A stretch of 64,000 bases of DNA. It comes from JAHEKD01 sp965204695. Lineage in GTDB: Bacteria; Pseudomonadota; Gammaproteobacteria; Arenicellales; JAHEKD01. The stretch's first letter is position 1, and every line of letters starts with the position of its first letter. The stretch covers positions 2,356,001-2,420,000 of the forward strand of contig OZ242007.1 in assembly GCA_965204695.1 (NCBI GenBank), read 5' to 3'. The translations under genes and the position numbers were made by a program. Below, in pieces: positions 26,131 to 35,919 of the stretch. Under the pieces are notes generated by a model. That model ran no database searches, was not told the origin of the DNA, and saw only the letters and a program-made list of their open reading frames with translations.

Positions 26131-26649
26131 TGTTTAGGTGCTGCCTTACTCGTCATGTAGTCCATAATGGCGAATAATAAACCAGATACCACAAACGTTG
26201 CATGAATCAATAATTTCCATTTCACTACTTCCATGTCAGTCGTCCCACTGGTTTCCATCTGCATAAAAGTACGTAACAAATCGATTCCGGAAATGGCAAC
26301 GATTGAACTGATTAGCTTGACTTTAAGCGTTGAGAAACCGACTTTACCCATCCAGCCAGGCCGGTCTTCGTGATCGGCCACGTCGATTTTGGAGACAAAA
26401 CTCTCATAGCCACTGAAGATAATGATAATCAATAAATTGGCCAGCAAAGTCATATCGACTAGAGCCAGAATACCTAAAATCAGTTTGATTTCATTGAGTT
26501 CACTAAAATGCGTAATCAGATGCCAGAGTTCTTTTCCGAATCCGCCGAGCAATATAAAGTATGGATAAGATTAATCCCACAAAAAAAGGCACTAAAATCC
26601 AGCGGCTGACGAAAATACCTTTTTCTAATGTGTTTTCTAAAGTTTGTAT
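26127..26649 (-). pseudogene. YqhA-family membrane protein, frame-disrupted
   Basis: The intact frame (26127-26552, starting at a TTG) encodes LGGFGKELWHLITHF through TSKAAPKH, clearly the last two-thirds of the YqhA (TIGR00645) inner-membrane family. The missing N-terminus is present upstream in another frame: codons from about 26649 to 26553 read QTLENTLEKGIFVSRWILVP and then FFVGLILSILYI, the expected first membrane helix. One surplus base near 26549-26553 separates the two. The codon where the start would be is ATA, with no ATG, GTG or TTG suitably placed. So this is either a decayed gene or a sequencing error. Confidence 0.75.
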
Positions 26650-26753
26650 GACGAAGCTAGAATTAAGTTGGCGCTATTGTAGGTGATTAATATAGATATT
26701 CCAGAGATTTTGAGAATTAGCATAAAATAGAGCGCAAATTTACTTTACTGAAG

Positions 26754-27953
26754 ATGATGCAAACCACCAAAAATTCCTTTATTCGCGAATTCTTCAAGCT
26801 CGAATCAGCCGGTGGAATCTTGTTGATGCTAACGGCAGTGCTGGCGGTGATTTGTGCTAATTCACCTTTAAATCGCTATTATGTTTTATTGCTCGATACA
26901 CCTGTAGAAGTCAGAATTGGTGCTTTGGAAATTGCCAAGCCCCTGTTGCTATGGATCAATGATGGCTTAATGGCAATTTTCTTTCTTCTTGTAGGTCTTG
27001 AATTAAAACGAGAGTTGATAGAGGGTGAACTCTCCGACAAACGTACTATCATTCTGCCTGCAATTGCAGCAGTAGGTGGGATGGTGGTTCCTGCATTGAT
27101 TTATACATACTTTAATATCAACGATCCGGTTGCTATGAAAGGTTGGGCGATTCCTGCAGCAACAGATATCGCTTTTGCATTAGGTATTCTGTCCTTACTT
27201 GGAAGTCGTGTTCCACTTTCATTAAAAGTGTTTCTAACATCTGTGGCGATTTTTGATGATTTAGGGGCTATCATCATCATTGCTATTTTCTACACCGCGA
27301 ATATCTCCTTAAAGGCGTTACTGGTAGTGGCAGTTTGTATTGTTATTTTATTTATTCTTAATCGCCGCAATGAAGACTCCAAGAGTATTTATTTCGCCGT
27401 TGGCGCGGTGATGTGGGTGGCCATGCTTAAGTCAGGGGTACACGCAACTTTGGCTGGTGTCATTCTGGGCATGTCTATTCCTTTATATTCAATAAAGGAC
27501 CCGCAGTATTCTCCTCTTAAATCGCTGGAACATGACTTGCATAAATTGGTAGCATTTTTTGTTTTGCCGGTCTTTGCTTTTTCTAACGCTGGCCTTGATC
27601 TAACAGGCATTAGCCTGCAACAAGTCTTGCACCCAGTGCCAGTGGGTATTGCTCTGGGCTTATTTATAGGCAAGCAAGTTGGGATTTTTGGGTTGTGTTG
27701 GTTAGCAATCAAAACTGGATTAGCCAGCATGCCGAATGACATGAACTTTAAATCACTTTACGGTACATCATTATTGTGCGGCATTGGATTCACAATGAGT
27801 TTGTTCATTGGCTCGCTGGCGTTTGAGGAAACCAAGGTCAATCTTTTATTTGATGAACGCTTAGGCATCATCATCGGTTCATTGATCTCAGGCCTAGTGG
27901 GTTACGTTGTTTTGCGATTTTCATTAAGCACAACGAGTGAAAAATCTATTTGA
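26754..27953 (+). CDS. nhaA: Na+/H+ antiporter NhaA
   Basis: This inner-membrane antiporter exports sodium in exchange for protons. The 399-residue protein has the family's membrane pattern and the ion-binding pair D168-D169 in SVAIFDDLGAI, plus D138 in AATDIAFALGIL. GFTMSLFIGSLAF near the end is conserved. Length is close to that of E. coli NhaA (388). The start is the first of two consecutive ATG codons. The end overlaps the convergent lipoprotein gene by 8 bases. Confidence 0.96.
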   Translation: MMQTTKNSFIREFFKLESAGGILLMLTAVLAVICANSPLNRYYVLLLDTPVEVRIGALEIAKPLLLWINDGLMAIFFLLVGLELKRELIEGELSDKRTIILPAIAAVGGMVVPALIYTYFNINDPVAMKGWAIPAATDIAFALGILSLLGSRVPLSLKVFLTSVAIFDDLGAIIIIAIFYTANISLKALLVVAVCIVILFILNRRNEDSKSIYFAVGAVMWVAMLKSGVHATLAGVILGMSIPLYSIKDPQYSPLKSLEHDLHKLVAFFVLPVFAFSNAGLDLTGISLQQVLHPVPVGIALGLFIGKQVGIFGLCWLAIKTGLASMPNDMNFKSLYGTSLLCGIGFTMSLFIGSLAFEETKVNLLFDERLGIIIGSLISGLVGYVVLRFSLSTTSEKSI

Positions 27954-28539
27954 CGAATTCGGTGACTACGCCCTGCTCGATTAATTCTTTATCTGTCATC
28001 ACATAAATATCATCTGCTGGCGCTGCATCGATGGTAAACCAGTAAAAAGAAACCGGGCACCCAACTTGTTCAAAGTAGTCGACATACATTTGGTGTTCTT
28101 CTGAATTTCGATCAAATTCATCACCTGAAGTATTTTGTTCATCATCCCCCCAGGAATGAACACCTACATGTGCACCGCGTTCGGCAAAGCGTTGATGACC
28201 CGCACAAAATAGATCAACAGCACCTGACTCAATAAAGCCATTACTCGGCAAATAAGTATTCAATCCGGCTTGATGAACCATAAGCGCAGTTTGTAAGTTA
28301 ATTTCATCATCAATGGAACCGTCAATATCCTCTAATACCAACGTTGTTAATTGGGGATTTGTTTCGATGATTTGGCTCAACTCGTCATAGGTCTGGGCAT
28401 TCAAGGTGCCAGAAACATAAAGCTTATCTTCCACTACTTTAGTGTCAGTCATATCCTCATAAGTGATGTCATGTAAGCAACCCGACAGTAATGTCAGGCA
28501 CACTAAACTAATAATTGATAAATATGATCGATTTAACAT
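27946..28539 (-). CDS. Lipoprotein with ClpP/crotonase-like features
   Basis: The lipobox LLSGC (Cys 21) follows a hydrophobic signal, so it is probably a periplasmic lipoprotein. The rest has ClpP/enoyl-CoA-hydratase-like layout: VSGTLNAQTYDELSQII, LVLEDIDGSIDDEI, SGAVDLFCAGHQRFAERGAHVGVHSW. That resembles predicted periplasmic proteins of COG3904. Conserved serine and histidine are present in SGAV and GVHSW, but I cannot assert protease activity. Convergent with nhaA. Confidence 0.75.
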   Translation of the reverse strand: MLNRSYLSIISLVCLTLLSGCLHDITYEDMTDTKVVEDKLYVSGTLNAQTYDELSQIIETNPQLTTLVLEDIDGSIDDEINLQTALMVHQAGLNTYLPSNGFIESGAVDLFCAGHQRFAERGAHVGVHSWGDDEQNTSGDEFDRNSEEHQMYVDYFEQVGCPVSFYWFTIDAAPADDIYVMTDKELIEQGVVTEFVK

Positions 28540-28664
28540 GGTTATGGCTCAGTCTGAATTTGCCGAATTGTAAATAAATCAGAGCAATTAATCTGTTGCA
28601 ATACTGTATCAATTTGTATCAATAGTGTTGATAAGGATTAAGGGCTTAGTCTAATTTTCGCAGT

Positions 28665-28889
28665 TTAATCGCTAGCGAGGGTTAAATTCCCCGTGGCTTG
28701 CCACTGGATAACATGCAAAGCAAAATAGATGCCCCGCCGTTTACGGCGGGGAGTTTCATTCAATTTGGGAGTGATTGAACTTTTGCTGCACTGATGTTGT
28801 TGAGCAAGCTCATTGATAGTAACGCCATTATCGTGATCTAAGGCTAATTGTTGATTCTCTTGTTCAGTCCATATTTTCCCTAACTACAT
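28665..28889 (-). pseudogene. Small helix-turn-helix ORF remnant with amber codon
   Basis: On the minus strand, an ATG at 28889 is followed at once by TAG (28886-28884), then by an open frame to TAA at 28665. It reads LGKIWTEQENQQLALDHDNG and continues TINELAQQHQCSKSSI. This looks like a small Myb/HTH-type DNA-binding domain (W-T-x-E-x near the start, then an I-x-x-L-A turn and S-x-x-S-I). The rest of the frame runs through the REP-like hairpins, so the normal end of the protein is lost. It is probably a degenerate gene fragment. Confidence 0.4.
28685..28757. repeat. REP-like doublet (REPIN type)
   Basis: Two palindromes lie close together: TTCCCCGTGGC-TT-GCCACTGG (imperfect, about 28687-28706) and CCCCGCCGT-TT-ACGGCGGGG (perfect 9-base stem, 28732-28751), followed by AGTTTCATT. 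Paired GC-rich hairpins of this shape are typical of REP elements mobilised by RAYT transposases in gammaproteobacteria. No RAYT gene is in the window. The second hairpin could also stop transcription. Confidence 0.6.
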
Positions 28890-28948
28890 TCCTTTGTATT
28901 AAAAAATCCATGATTACATTTTATTTGCAGCCTATCGCTGTGTGAAGA

Positions 28949-29929
28949 TCAGCGGCCAATATTAACATCACCAATCGCGTTTGAAATTAGATCTTCGAAA
29001 GTAATCAACCCTATAGGTTGATTACTTTGTCGTACCACAGCCATTCTATCCTGGCGATCTAAAATCAACGGTAATACTTCTTCCAGGGTTTGCTTTGCAT
29101 CAACAAAAAGAGCGGGTCTGGTCAGGTTATGAACAGGCTGGTCATGACATTCAGGCTCAAGCAGAGCACGGTTCGTGATAATAGCAATGCTGTCCAGATT
29201 TGTTCTGTCTGTGTCATAAACAGGGAAGCGGCGATGGCCGGTTTCTAGAGATTGTTCAATAACGTCTCGGGTCTGAGTGGATTTTTCAAAAGCAATCAAC
29301 TGATCAAGTGGAATCATAATTTGAGCAGCCGTTGTTTCTGAAAATTGCAGCACCCGGCGTAACTGTCCCTCGTTCAATGTTCCTAGTGAACCGCTTTGCT
29401 CTGCCAGTTGCATAACCGCAGAAAGCTGTTCCCTGGAAACAAACAACCCCTGTTCTGAGCCACCGCCAGCCAGCTTTGCAGCAAAACCGGCTATTCGAGA
29501 AAAAACAAAGATAATGGGCCACAATAACTTTGAGACAACCAACAGGGGGTATATCAATATCGGTGTGAGTTCATTTGATTTTTCCTGAAAAATGCTTTTT
29601 GGCACGATTTCACCCATGATCAGAAAAATGGGAGTAAACAATAAAAATGCCCAAAACTCACCATCGGCACCAAGTAACTGCACCATCAGCAATGTGCCGA
29701 TTGTGGTCAGTGCGATAGTGCTGATATTCGTGCCAATCAAAGTGGTACTTAATAATTCATCCGGCCTTTCGAAAGCTTTGAGTACGAGCTTGGCACCTTT
29801 ATGTCCGTTTTTAGCCATTTTCTTAAGACGAATTTTGTCAGCATTAACCAGAGCAATTTCCGAGCCTGAGAATAAGCCCTTTAACAGTAGTAAGATCACC
29901 ATCACACCAATCGCTACATAAGGATTCAT
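28949..29929 (-). CDS. CNNM/CorC-type transporter (DUF21 plus CBS domains)
   Basis: An N-terminal DUF21/CNNM membrane domain (helices up to about residue 145, with FSGSEIALVNADKIRLKK and FGEIVPKS-like IMGEIVPKSIF) is followed by two CBS domains (about 195-320). This family is linked to magnesium/cobalt transport. At 326 residues it lacks the C-terminal CorC/HlyC domain. Its start overlaps the stop of the next paralogue by 4 bases (ATGA), so the two probably work as a pair. Confidence 0.87.
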   Translation of the reverse strand: MNPYVAIGVMVILLLLKGLFSGSEIALVNADKIRLKKMAKNGHKGAKLVLKAFERPDELLSTTLIGTNISTIALTTIGTLLMVQLLGADGEFWAFLLFTPIFLIMGEIVPKSIFQEKSNELTPILIYPLLVVSKLLWPIIFVFSRIAGFAAKLAGGGSEQGLFVSREQLSAVMQLAEQSGSLGTLNEGQLRRVLQFSETTAAQIMIPLDQLIAFEKSTQTRDVIEQSLETGHRRFPVYDTDRTNLDSIAIITNRALLEPECHDQPVHNLTRPALFVDAKQTLEEVLPLILDRQDRMAVVRQSNQPIGLITFEDLISNAIGDVNIGR

Positions 29930-31284
29930 TCGAATTCTTCCTCAGCGGTGTCAATATAATCATCGGCGTCAGTGATCAGCAACGAACCGGAAGTGATCTG
30001 CACTTGATCAATACGATGGCCTTTCATCTTGATAACCTTGGCCTGGATGCCAGGCAATTCAACTTCATCACCTGCGGTCGGCAATCGATCAAGTTCCTGG
30101 AAGATAAGACCGCCAATGGTTGTCATCCTGGCATTTTCGAGATCCGTGTTCATCAGGTCGTTAACGCGTTCCAGATTCATTTGCCCTGAAACCTGAAAAC
30201 GGCCCGTCTCAATCTCGTCGAAACTGTCTTCTACATCTGTAGTGCTGGCAATTGCACCAACGAAATAGCGCAATACCTGTCTCAAAGTCACAAAACCGTC
30301 CACGCTGCCCCATTCGTTGAAAATCAACGCCGAAGTCGCTTCTTCTCGACGAAACAAATCCAGCATTTCATGAACAGTTTTAGTTTCTGGCACAGCCACG
30401 AAGGGACGCAAAATAGATTCAGCCTTAACAGTGGATAAGTCCGTCTGGTTCAAGACCAATGCGGCAATATCATGAGTATTAATCAGGCCAACAATATTGT
30501 CCGGATGCCCCTTAAAAGCCGGGAATCGGGCACGTTTATGGCGTCTGACTTTTTTTAATAATTCGGACAGCGGTTGTTGAACATCCAAAAAAATCAAGCG
30601 TGGTCTGGGAATCATGATTTCCACCACTTCAGCGTCTTTGGCTTCCAGTAAATTATCGATGATGACCCGTTCTATAGCGCTCAGCTCACCCTGTTCATTT
30701 GCTTCTTCCAATAAAGTCCGAATTTCATCAGCACCCAACAAGTTTTCCTGTTTGCGCTGCTCGCCGATGAGTAATGTAGTCAGAAAATTGGCGACCAACA
30801 TCACAATGCCACGCACCGGCTTGATTAACATCACCCAAAAATTAATCGGTGCCGATACCACATTGGCAGATACTTTATAGGTATTGGTTACGGCAATGGT
30901 TTTGGGCGTGATTTCTCCAAATAATAATAATAGCGGGAACATGAGAAGAATATTGATCCAACCCGCAGTGTCAGGATTACCGTAAAGAATAAGCAAAATG
31001 CCGGCAAGATTAACAGTGGCAGCGATGTTGACCAATTCGTTTCCACAAAGGATGGATACGATCAGTGCTCGAGGATAATCAAGTAGCTTATGCAGATTAT
31101 CAGATTGTGGGTGCTTTTCATCACGCAGGCGTTGGAAGTCCAATGTCGAGAGTGAGAACAAAGCCGTTTCAGACATGGAGAAAAAAGCGGACAGGCCGAA
31201 CAATAGACACTGCAAAACCAGCCGAAAAATGATGACTGGATCCGCTAATAAACTTGTATCAAAAACTAACCAGTCAAACATCAA
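29926..31284 (-). CDS. HlyC/CorC family transporter (DUF21, CBS, CorC_HlyC)
   Basis: The 452-residue protein has an N-terminal DUF21 membrane domain (FFSMSETALFSLSTLDFQRL, LLLFGEITPKTIAV), two CBS domains (about 210-340) and a C-terminal CorC_HlyC domain (RFQVSGQMNLERVNDLM). It is the upstream member of an overlapping gene pair with a shorter paralogue. A role in divalent-cation efflux or regulation is the family expectation. The tandem CNNM arrangement suggests a heteromer. Confidence 0.88.
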   Translation of the reverse strand: MMFDWLVFDTSLLADPVIIFRLVLQCLLFGLSAFFSMSETALFSLSTLDFQRLRDEKHPQSDNLHKLLDYPRALIVSILCGNELVNIAATVNLAGILLILYGNPDTAGWINILLMFPLLLLFGEITPKTIAVTNTYKVSANVVSAPINFWVMLIKPVRGIVMLVANFLTTLLIGEQRKQENLLGADEIRTLLEEANEQGELSAIERVIIDNLLEAKDAEVVEIMIPRPRLIFLDVQQPLSELLKKVRRHKRARFPAFKGHPDNIVGLINTHDIAALVLNQTDLSTVKAESILRPFVAVPETKTVHEMLDLFRREEATSALIFNEWGSVDGFVTLRQVLRYFVGAIASTTDVEDSFDEIETGRFQVSGQMNLERVNDLMNTDLENARMTTIGGLIFQELDRLPTAGDEVELPGIQAKVIKMKGHRIDQVQITSGSLLITDADDYIDTAEEEFE

Positions 31285-31399
31285 GCCTCTCCATCAACAC
31301 AATTATAGCTTTGCCTTTTCAGACATAAACAAAAATATTTTGATAGTGTCCTTGAGTCAGGCTCTGTAAAATACCCATCCCTTTATCGTATTGACTTAA

Positions 31400-31984
31400 A
31401 TGGTAGCAACACCTTCAACCATGCTGGAGCTGGGTACCAAAGCCCCGGGCTTTGACTTGCCCAATATGAATAAACACACTGGTGCGCCTTGGATTACTGA
31501 GCAGGATTATCATGACCAACCACTTTTGGTCGCTTTCATCTGCAATCATTGTCCTTATGTGGTTTTAATTGTAGAAAAATTTGCAGAACTGGCCGTGAAG
31601 TGGCAAGAGCAGGGTGTTAACGTGGTGGCGATAAGTAGTAACGATGTTAAACATTACCCGGCCGATGCGCCTGAGAAAATGACCGAGTTGACTCAGCAAC
31701 ACCAGTTTGAATTTCCTTATTTGTATGATGAAGCGCAGGAAGTCGCCAAGTCTTACATGGCAGCCTGTACACCAGATTTCTTTTTATTCGATTGCAATCA
31801 TCAGTTGGTTTACCGTGGCCAATTTGATCAGGCCCGCCCCGGTAATGGGAAAACAGTTACTGGAGAAGATTTGGACAAAGCGATTCAGGCGTTAATGACA
31901 GGAGAATCCATGGCTGAACCACAAATTCCAAGTATGGGTTGTAATATCAAGTGGATAGCGGGTAACGAGCCGGATTATTTTTAA
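31400..31984 (+). CDS. Thioredoxin-like redoxin domain protein
   Basis: The 194-residue protein has a thioredoxin fold of the AhpC/TSA-redoxin type. The active site is FICNHCPYVVLIVEKF (C-N-H-C, about residues 47-50). TPDFFLFDCNHQLVYRGQFD is the cis-Pro strand, followed by a conserved tail with SMGCNIKW. No signal peptide is present, so it acts in the cytoplasm. Its stop overlaps the purC start as TAATG. Confidence 0.88.
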   Translation: MVATPSTMLELGTKAPGFDLPNMNKHTGAPWITEQDYHDQPLLVAFICNHCPYVVLIVEKFAELAVKWQEQGVNVVAISSNDVKHYPADAPEKMTELTQQHQFEFPYLYDEAQEVAKSYMAACTPDFFLFDCNHQLVYRGQFDQARPGNGKTVTGEDLDKAIQALMTGESMAEPQIPSMGCNIKWIAGNEPDYF

Positions 31985-32985
31985 TGACGATTAGTGAAGA
32001 ACATATCAAAGCGGCTTTAATCCGAACCATTAATCAGGTCGATTTTGAGCAGGCCGATGAGGTCCATCATGGTAAAGTGCGTGATAGTTTTTTATTCAAA
32101 AAAAAGCGCGCTATTGTCGTATCTGATCGGATTAGTGCGTTTGATTTTATTCTTGGCACGATTCCCTATAAAGGCGCGGTATTGAACCAGATCGCTGCTT
32201 GGTGGTTTGGTCAAATGGATAAATTGGATATTAATCACCATCTAATTTCCACGCCGCACCCTAATGTTTCGATCGTAAAAAATGCAACAGTCATTCCAAT
32301 AGAGATAATTGTCCGTGGGTATTTAACGGGTACGACTACCACTTCCTCCTGGTATGCATACGAGCATCTTGATCGAAAAATTTGTGGCATAGACATGCCA
32401 GAAGGCATGCAAAAAAACGAGGAGTTTGAGGATTATCTAGTCACGCCAACGACTAAACCGGAAGAAGGTCATGACGAAGGTATTTCCAAACAGGAAATTC
32501 TGTCGCGGGGCTTGTTAACACCGTTTTGCAGTGAAATGTGTTTGAATGAGGAAGAAATCTGGCAACAAATCGAGTCCACCGCACTCAAGTTGTTTGCTTA
32601 TGGGCAAAAAGTAGCCAAAAAGCACGGTCTGATTTTGGTCGACACCAAATACGAAATGGGTGTAGATGAAGAGGGTGAATTAATGTTGATTGATGAAGTA
32701 CATACCCCAGATTCTTCGCGCTATTGGATCAAACAAAGCTATAAAGCGCGTTTTGAGCAAGGTTTGGAACCCGAATCGCTAGACAAAGAATTTGTCAGGC
32801 GCATGATCGTCGAAGCCGGTTATGATGTTAATAGCGATGAGGATCCATCTAAATATTTAAGCGATGAAATTCGTATTGAGGCCAGTCAAAAATATATTGA
32901 ACTCTTTGAAAAAATGACCGGTGAGGAGTTTGAACTTGAAACATTAGAATTAATCGATGATGTGTTGATGAAATTCGTGAAATGA
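31984..32985 (+). CDS. purC: Phosphoribosylaminoimidazolesuccinocarboxamide synthase
   Basis: PurC joins CAIR and aspartate using ATP in purine synthesis. The 333-residue protein has HHGKVRDSFLFKKKRAIVVSDRISAFDF near the start, then PIEIIVRGYLTGTT, GLILVDTKYEMG and LIDEVHTPDSSRYW, all family hallmarks. It is the longer variety of PurC (E. coli has 237 residues). The start overlaps the redoxin stop (TAATG). No other pur genes are adjacent. Confidence 0.96.
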   Translation: MTISEEHIKAALIRTINQVDFEQADEVHHGKVRDSFLFKKKRAIVVSDRISAFDFILGTIPYKGAVLNQIAAWWFGQMDKLDINHHLISTPHPNVSIVKNATVIPIEIIVRGYLTGTTTTSSWYAYEHLDRKICGIDMPEGMQKNEEFEDYLVTPTTKPEEGHDEGISKQEILSRGLLTPFCSEMCLNEEEIWQQIESTALKLFAYGQKVAKKHGLILVDTKYEMGVDEEGELMLIDEVHTPDSSRYWIKQSYKARFEQGLEPESLDKEFVRRMIVEAGYDVNSDEDPSKYLSDEIRIEASQKYIELFEKMTGEEFELETLELIDDVLMKFVK

Positions 32986-32992
32986 ATAATTG

Positions 32993-33685
32993 ATGTCATT
33001 CAGAAAAACAATAAATAACTGGTTGAAGCCATATGGCTATGAAATAACCAAAATTGATAAATTCAAACAGCTGCTTACCGAGACATACAAAAAAAGCGAA
33101 AACTTTAAGTTCATGCAAATCGGAGCCAATGATGGCGTCAGGTTCGATAATTTATACGATTTTGTGACCCAGCGTCGGTGCTCAGGCATTGTCGTTGAAC
33201 CGCTCAAATTTTATTTTGAAAAATTGAAGCACAATTATCGGCAATACCCGGACATCATCCCGGTTAATCTTGCGATTCATTCCACTGAAACTAAAGCTGT
33301 TATTCATCATGTTGATCCTGAAAAACTGGATTTAGTTTCTAGCAATAAGCAAGGGATAGGCTCTTTAGATCCTGATCATCATAAAAAGTCCCAAACACCT
33401 TCGGAATATATGATTGCTGAAGAAGTTGAATGTGTTCATGTTATGGACCTGATCCATCAATACAATCTGCTGCCACTCGATTTGTTACAGATCGATGTAG
33501 AAGGCTATGATGCTCAAATCATCAAGATGATCGATTTTACAAAAGTAACACCAAGATTAATCAAGTACGAGCACGAGTCTTTAAGCGACGAAGATCAAAA
33601 ACAAACGATTAGTTTATTGGAAAGTCAGGGTTATCAAGTGTTTAGCCAGCGAAACGACACGGTTGCTTTTTTACTAGCTAGTTAA
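32993..33685 (+). CDS. FkbM family methyltransferase
   Basis: The protein is a class I SAM-dependent methyltransferase of the FkbM family. It has FMQIGANDGVRFDNLYDFV (SAM-binding loop, about residues 40-58), GIVVEPLKFYFEKLKHNYRQ and LDLLQIDVEGYDAQIIKMID. Family members O-methylate sugars or other small molecules. The first ATG is used (a TTG precedes it). It lies 7 bases after purC but a functional link is not evident. Confidence 0.87.
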   Translation: MSFRKTINNWLKPYGYEITKIDKFKQLLTETYKKSENFKFMQIGANDGVRFDNLYDFVTQRRCSGIVVEPLKFYFEKLKHNYRQYPDIIPVNLAIHSTETKAVIHHVDPEKLDLVSSNKQGIGSLDPDHHKKSQTPSEYMIAEEVECVHVMDLIHQYNLLPLDLLQIDVEGYDAQIIKMIDFTKVTPRLIKYEHESLSDEDQKQTISLLESQGYQVFSQRNDTVAFLLAS

Positions 33686-33783
33686 ATAGACCTCTATTTG
33701 AGTCGTTGAAAGATTTATAATCCGCTTAAATCCAGGTGTCTTTTCTCTAATCTATTAACTACGCATTAAATGAACAAATCAAC

Positions 33784-35079
33784 ATGAAAATAGTTGTTGT
33801 AGGCGGTGGCGCAGGTGGTCTTGAGTTAGCGACTAAGCTTGGAAAAAAACTGGGTCGAAAAAACAAAGCTGAAGTTGTTTTGGTGGATAAAAAGCATATT
33901 CACCTTTGGAAACCCTTGTTACATGAGGTTGCCTCAGGAACGCTCGATGCCGAAGTAGATTCGGTTAGTTACCGAGCTCATGCTCACAATCATGGTTTTA
34001 GTTTCAAAATTGGGACATTAATAAGCATCGACTGTGAGCAGAAAATGATCATGCTAAGCGGTGAATTTGACGATGAGGGTGTCGAAATTTTACCCCCTCG
34101 CAATGAAAGTTATGACGTCTTGGTTCTAGCAATCGGTAGTGAATCAAACGACTTTGGTATTCCAGGGGTTAGTGAACATTGTACTTTTTTGGATAGCCTG
34201 GCTCAGGCAAGGCGATTTCAAGCTAAATTATTAAATCGCTTTATCAACTTAAATCAACGGTTGGATACTGATTCGCATGCAAATTTATCAATCGCTATCG
34301 TTGGAGCTGGCGCAACAGGCGTCGAATTGTCTGCTGAGTTAGTTAACGCACGAAAGTGCGCCACCATGTATGGCCTTAATAATATTAATGATCAACATTT
34401 TGAAATTACTTTAATCGAAGCGAGCCAAAGAATATTACCGGCATTGAATGAGCAAATTGCAAACTCAGTCCTTAAAGAACTACACAAGCTAGGCATTAAA
34501 GTACTTAGTAACACAATGATAAAGCAGGTTGAGCCTAAAGCATTAACCACAGCTAACAATGACCAAATTAACGCAGACGTCATTGTTTGGGCAGCAGGTA
34601 TTAAAGCCCCTGAATTTTTAAAGAAGATGGATTTTTTACAGTTTAATAAAGCCAGTCAAATTTTGATCAAATCCACTTTGCAAGCCAAAGGTAATGATGA
34701 AATATTTGTTATCGGTGATTGTGCAGGTTTGAAACAATCCAACGATCAATGGGTTCCACCCAGGGCTCAGTCTGCTCATCAAATGGCGTCGACTGCCTAT
34801 AGTAATATATTAAACTTGATCAACAATAAACCGCTAAAAGAGTTTAAATACAAAGATCACGGTTCGTTAGTTTCGCTAAGCCGATTTGGTGTTATTGGTC
34901 GTTTAATGGGGAATTTTTCCAAATCCGGGTTGAATATTGAAGGCACTCTGGCCAGGCTGGCTTATCTTTCGTTGTACCGCATGCATCAGGTCGCTTTACA
35001 CGGTTGGGCCAGAATGTTGTTAATTGCTTTATCTGATCGAATCAATAAAGTTATTCGACCTCGATTGAAGTTGCACTGA
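33784..35079 (+). CDS. ndh: NAD(P)/FAD-dependent oxidoreductase, type II NADH dehydrogenase-like
   Basis: The 431-residue protein resembles NDH-2, which passes electrons from NADH to quinone without proton pumping. The FAD loop is VVVGGGAGGLELATKLGKKL, the NAD(H) loop IAIVGAGATGVELSAELVNA, and the second FAD contact IFVIGDCAGLKQ. The C-terminal region LYRMHQVALHGWARMLLI is the amphipathic membrane anchor seen in this family. The gene appears monocistronic. Confidence 0.9.
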   Translation: MKIVVVGGGAGGLELATKLGKKLGRKNKAEVVLVDKKHIHLWKPLLHEVASGTLDAEVDSVSYRAHAHNHGFSFKIGTLISIDCEQKMIMLSGEFDDEGVEILPPRNESYDVLVLAIGSESNDFGIPGVSEHCTFLDSLAQARRFQAKLLNRFINLNQRLDTDSHANLSIAIVGAGATGVELSAELVNARKCATMYGLNNINDQHFEITLIEASQRILPALNEQIANSVLKELHKLGIKVLSNTMIKQVEPKALTTANNDQINADVIVWAAGIKAPEFLKKMDFLQFNKASQILIKSTLQAKGNDEIFVIGDCAGLKQSNDQWVPPRAQSAHQMASTAYSNILNLINNKPLKEFKYKDHGSLVSLSRFGVIGRLMGNFSKSGLNIEGTLARLAYLSLYRMHQVALHGWARMLLIALSDRINKVIRPRLKLH

Positions 35080-35282
35080 ATTACAAATACTGGAACTCGA
35101 TTTGACAATAGCCGGAAAATACTCTTTTTAGACTTTCGAATTTTTCTGGCAATTGAATTCAATTAATTGAGAGCAGACATTTATATATAAAATTTTCGCT
35201 GTTCTAATTTAATATATCGCTATACTAAGATGGCATTTTGACTTAGTCGAATGTTAGAAATTACAGTCACAGGAGAATTGAT

Positions 35283-35903
35283 ATGAACGAAGATTTAGCA
35301 AGTCTCCTTCTTGCGCTTGGAATATTTTCTATCGGTTTTGTAAGTATTGGGCCGAATATATTGGCAATAATCGGCACTTCAATGAATAGAGGGAGACATC
35401 AAGGTGTTGCACTTGCTTTAGGAGTAGGTACCGGGTCTGGAATTTGGGCTGCTCTGACAGTGACCGGATTTACAGCATTGATGACAACCTATGCGGTGGC
35501 TGTAACATTTTTAAAAATATTTGGAGCTTGTTATCTTCTCTGGTTGGCATACAAATCCTTTCGATCTGCTGCCACATCAAATACAAACGTCGTAATCAAA
35601 GCAGATCCTAGTGAAAACCTATATCTTCGGGGTTTAACGATACAAATGACAAATCCCAAAGCGGCATTACATTGGATTGCTATTGTGGGGATCGGTCTAG
35701 GGGCAGAATCACCGCTTTGGGTTGGATTGGCACTTGTTATTTGTTCCGCAGTGATTTCTATACTTGGTCATTTAGCCTATGCACTGACATTCTCTACTCA
35801 ACCTGTTGTAATGTTCTACACTCGAACCAGAAGGTGGATTGAGGCTAGTCTTGGTTTATTCTTCGCTTTCGCAGCTTACAAGATCGCAACCTACCGTAAT
35901 TGA
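35283..35903 (+). CDS. LysE family translocator
   Basis: The 206-residue protein has about six membrane helices and the family pattern FVSIGPNILAIIGTSMNRGRHQGVALALG and LTIQMTNPKAALHWIA. LysE/RhtB proteins export amino acids or related compounds. A clear CAGGAGAA site precedes the ATG. The following gene starts 16 bases after the stop. Confidence 0.9.
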   Translation: MNEDLASLLLALGIFSIGFVSIGPNILAIIGTSMNRGRHQGVALALGVGTGSGIWAALTVTGFTALMTTYAVAVTFLKIFGACYLLWLAYKSFRSAATSNTNVVIKADPSENLYLRGLTIQMTNPKAALHWIAIVGIGLGAESPLWVGLALVICSAVISILGHLAYALTFSTQPVVMFYTRTRRWIEASLGLFFAFAAYKIATYRN

Positions 35904-35919
35904 TGTTGTAATAGACATT

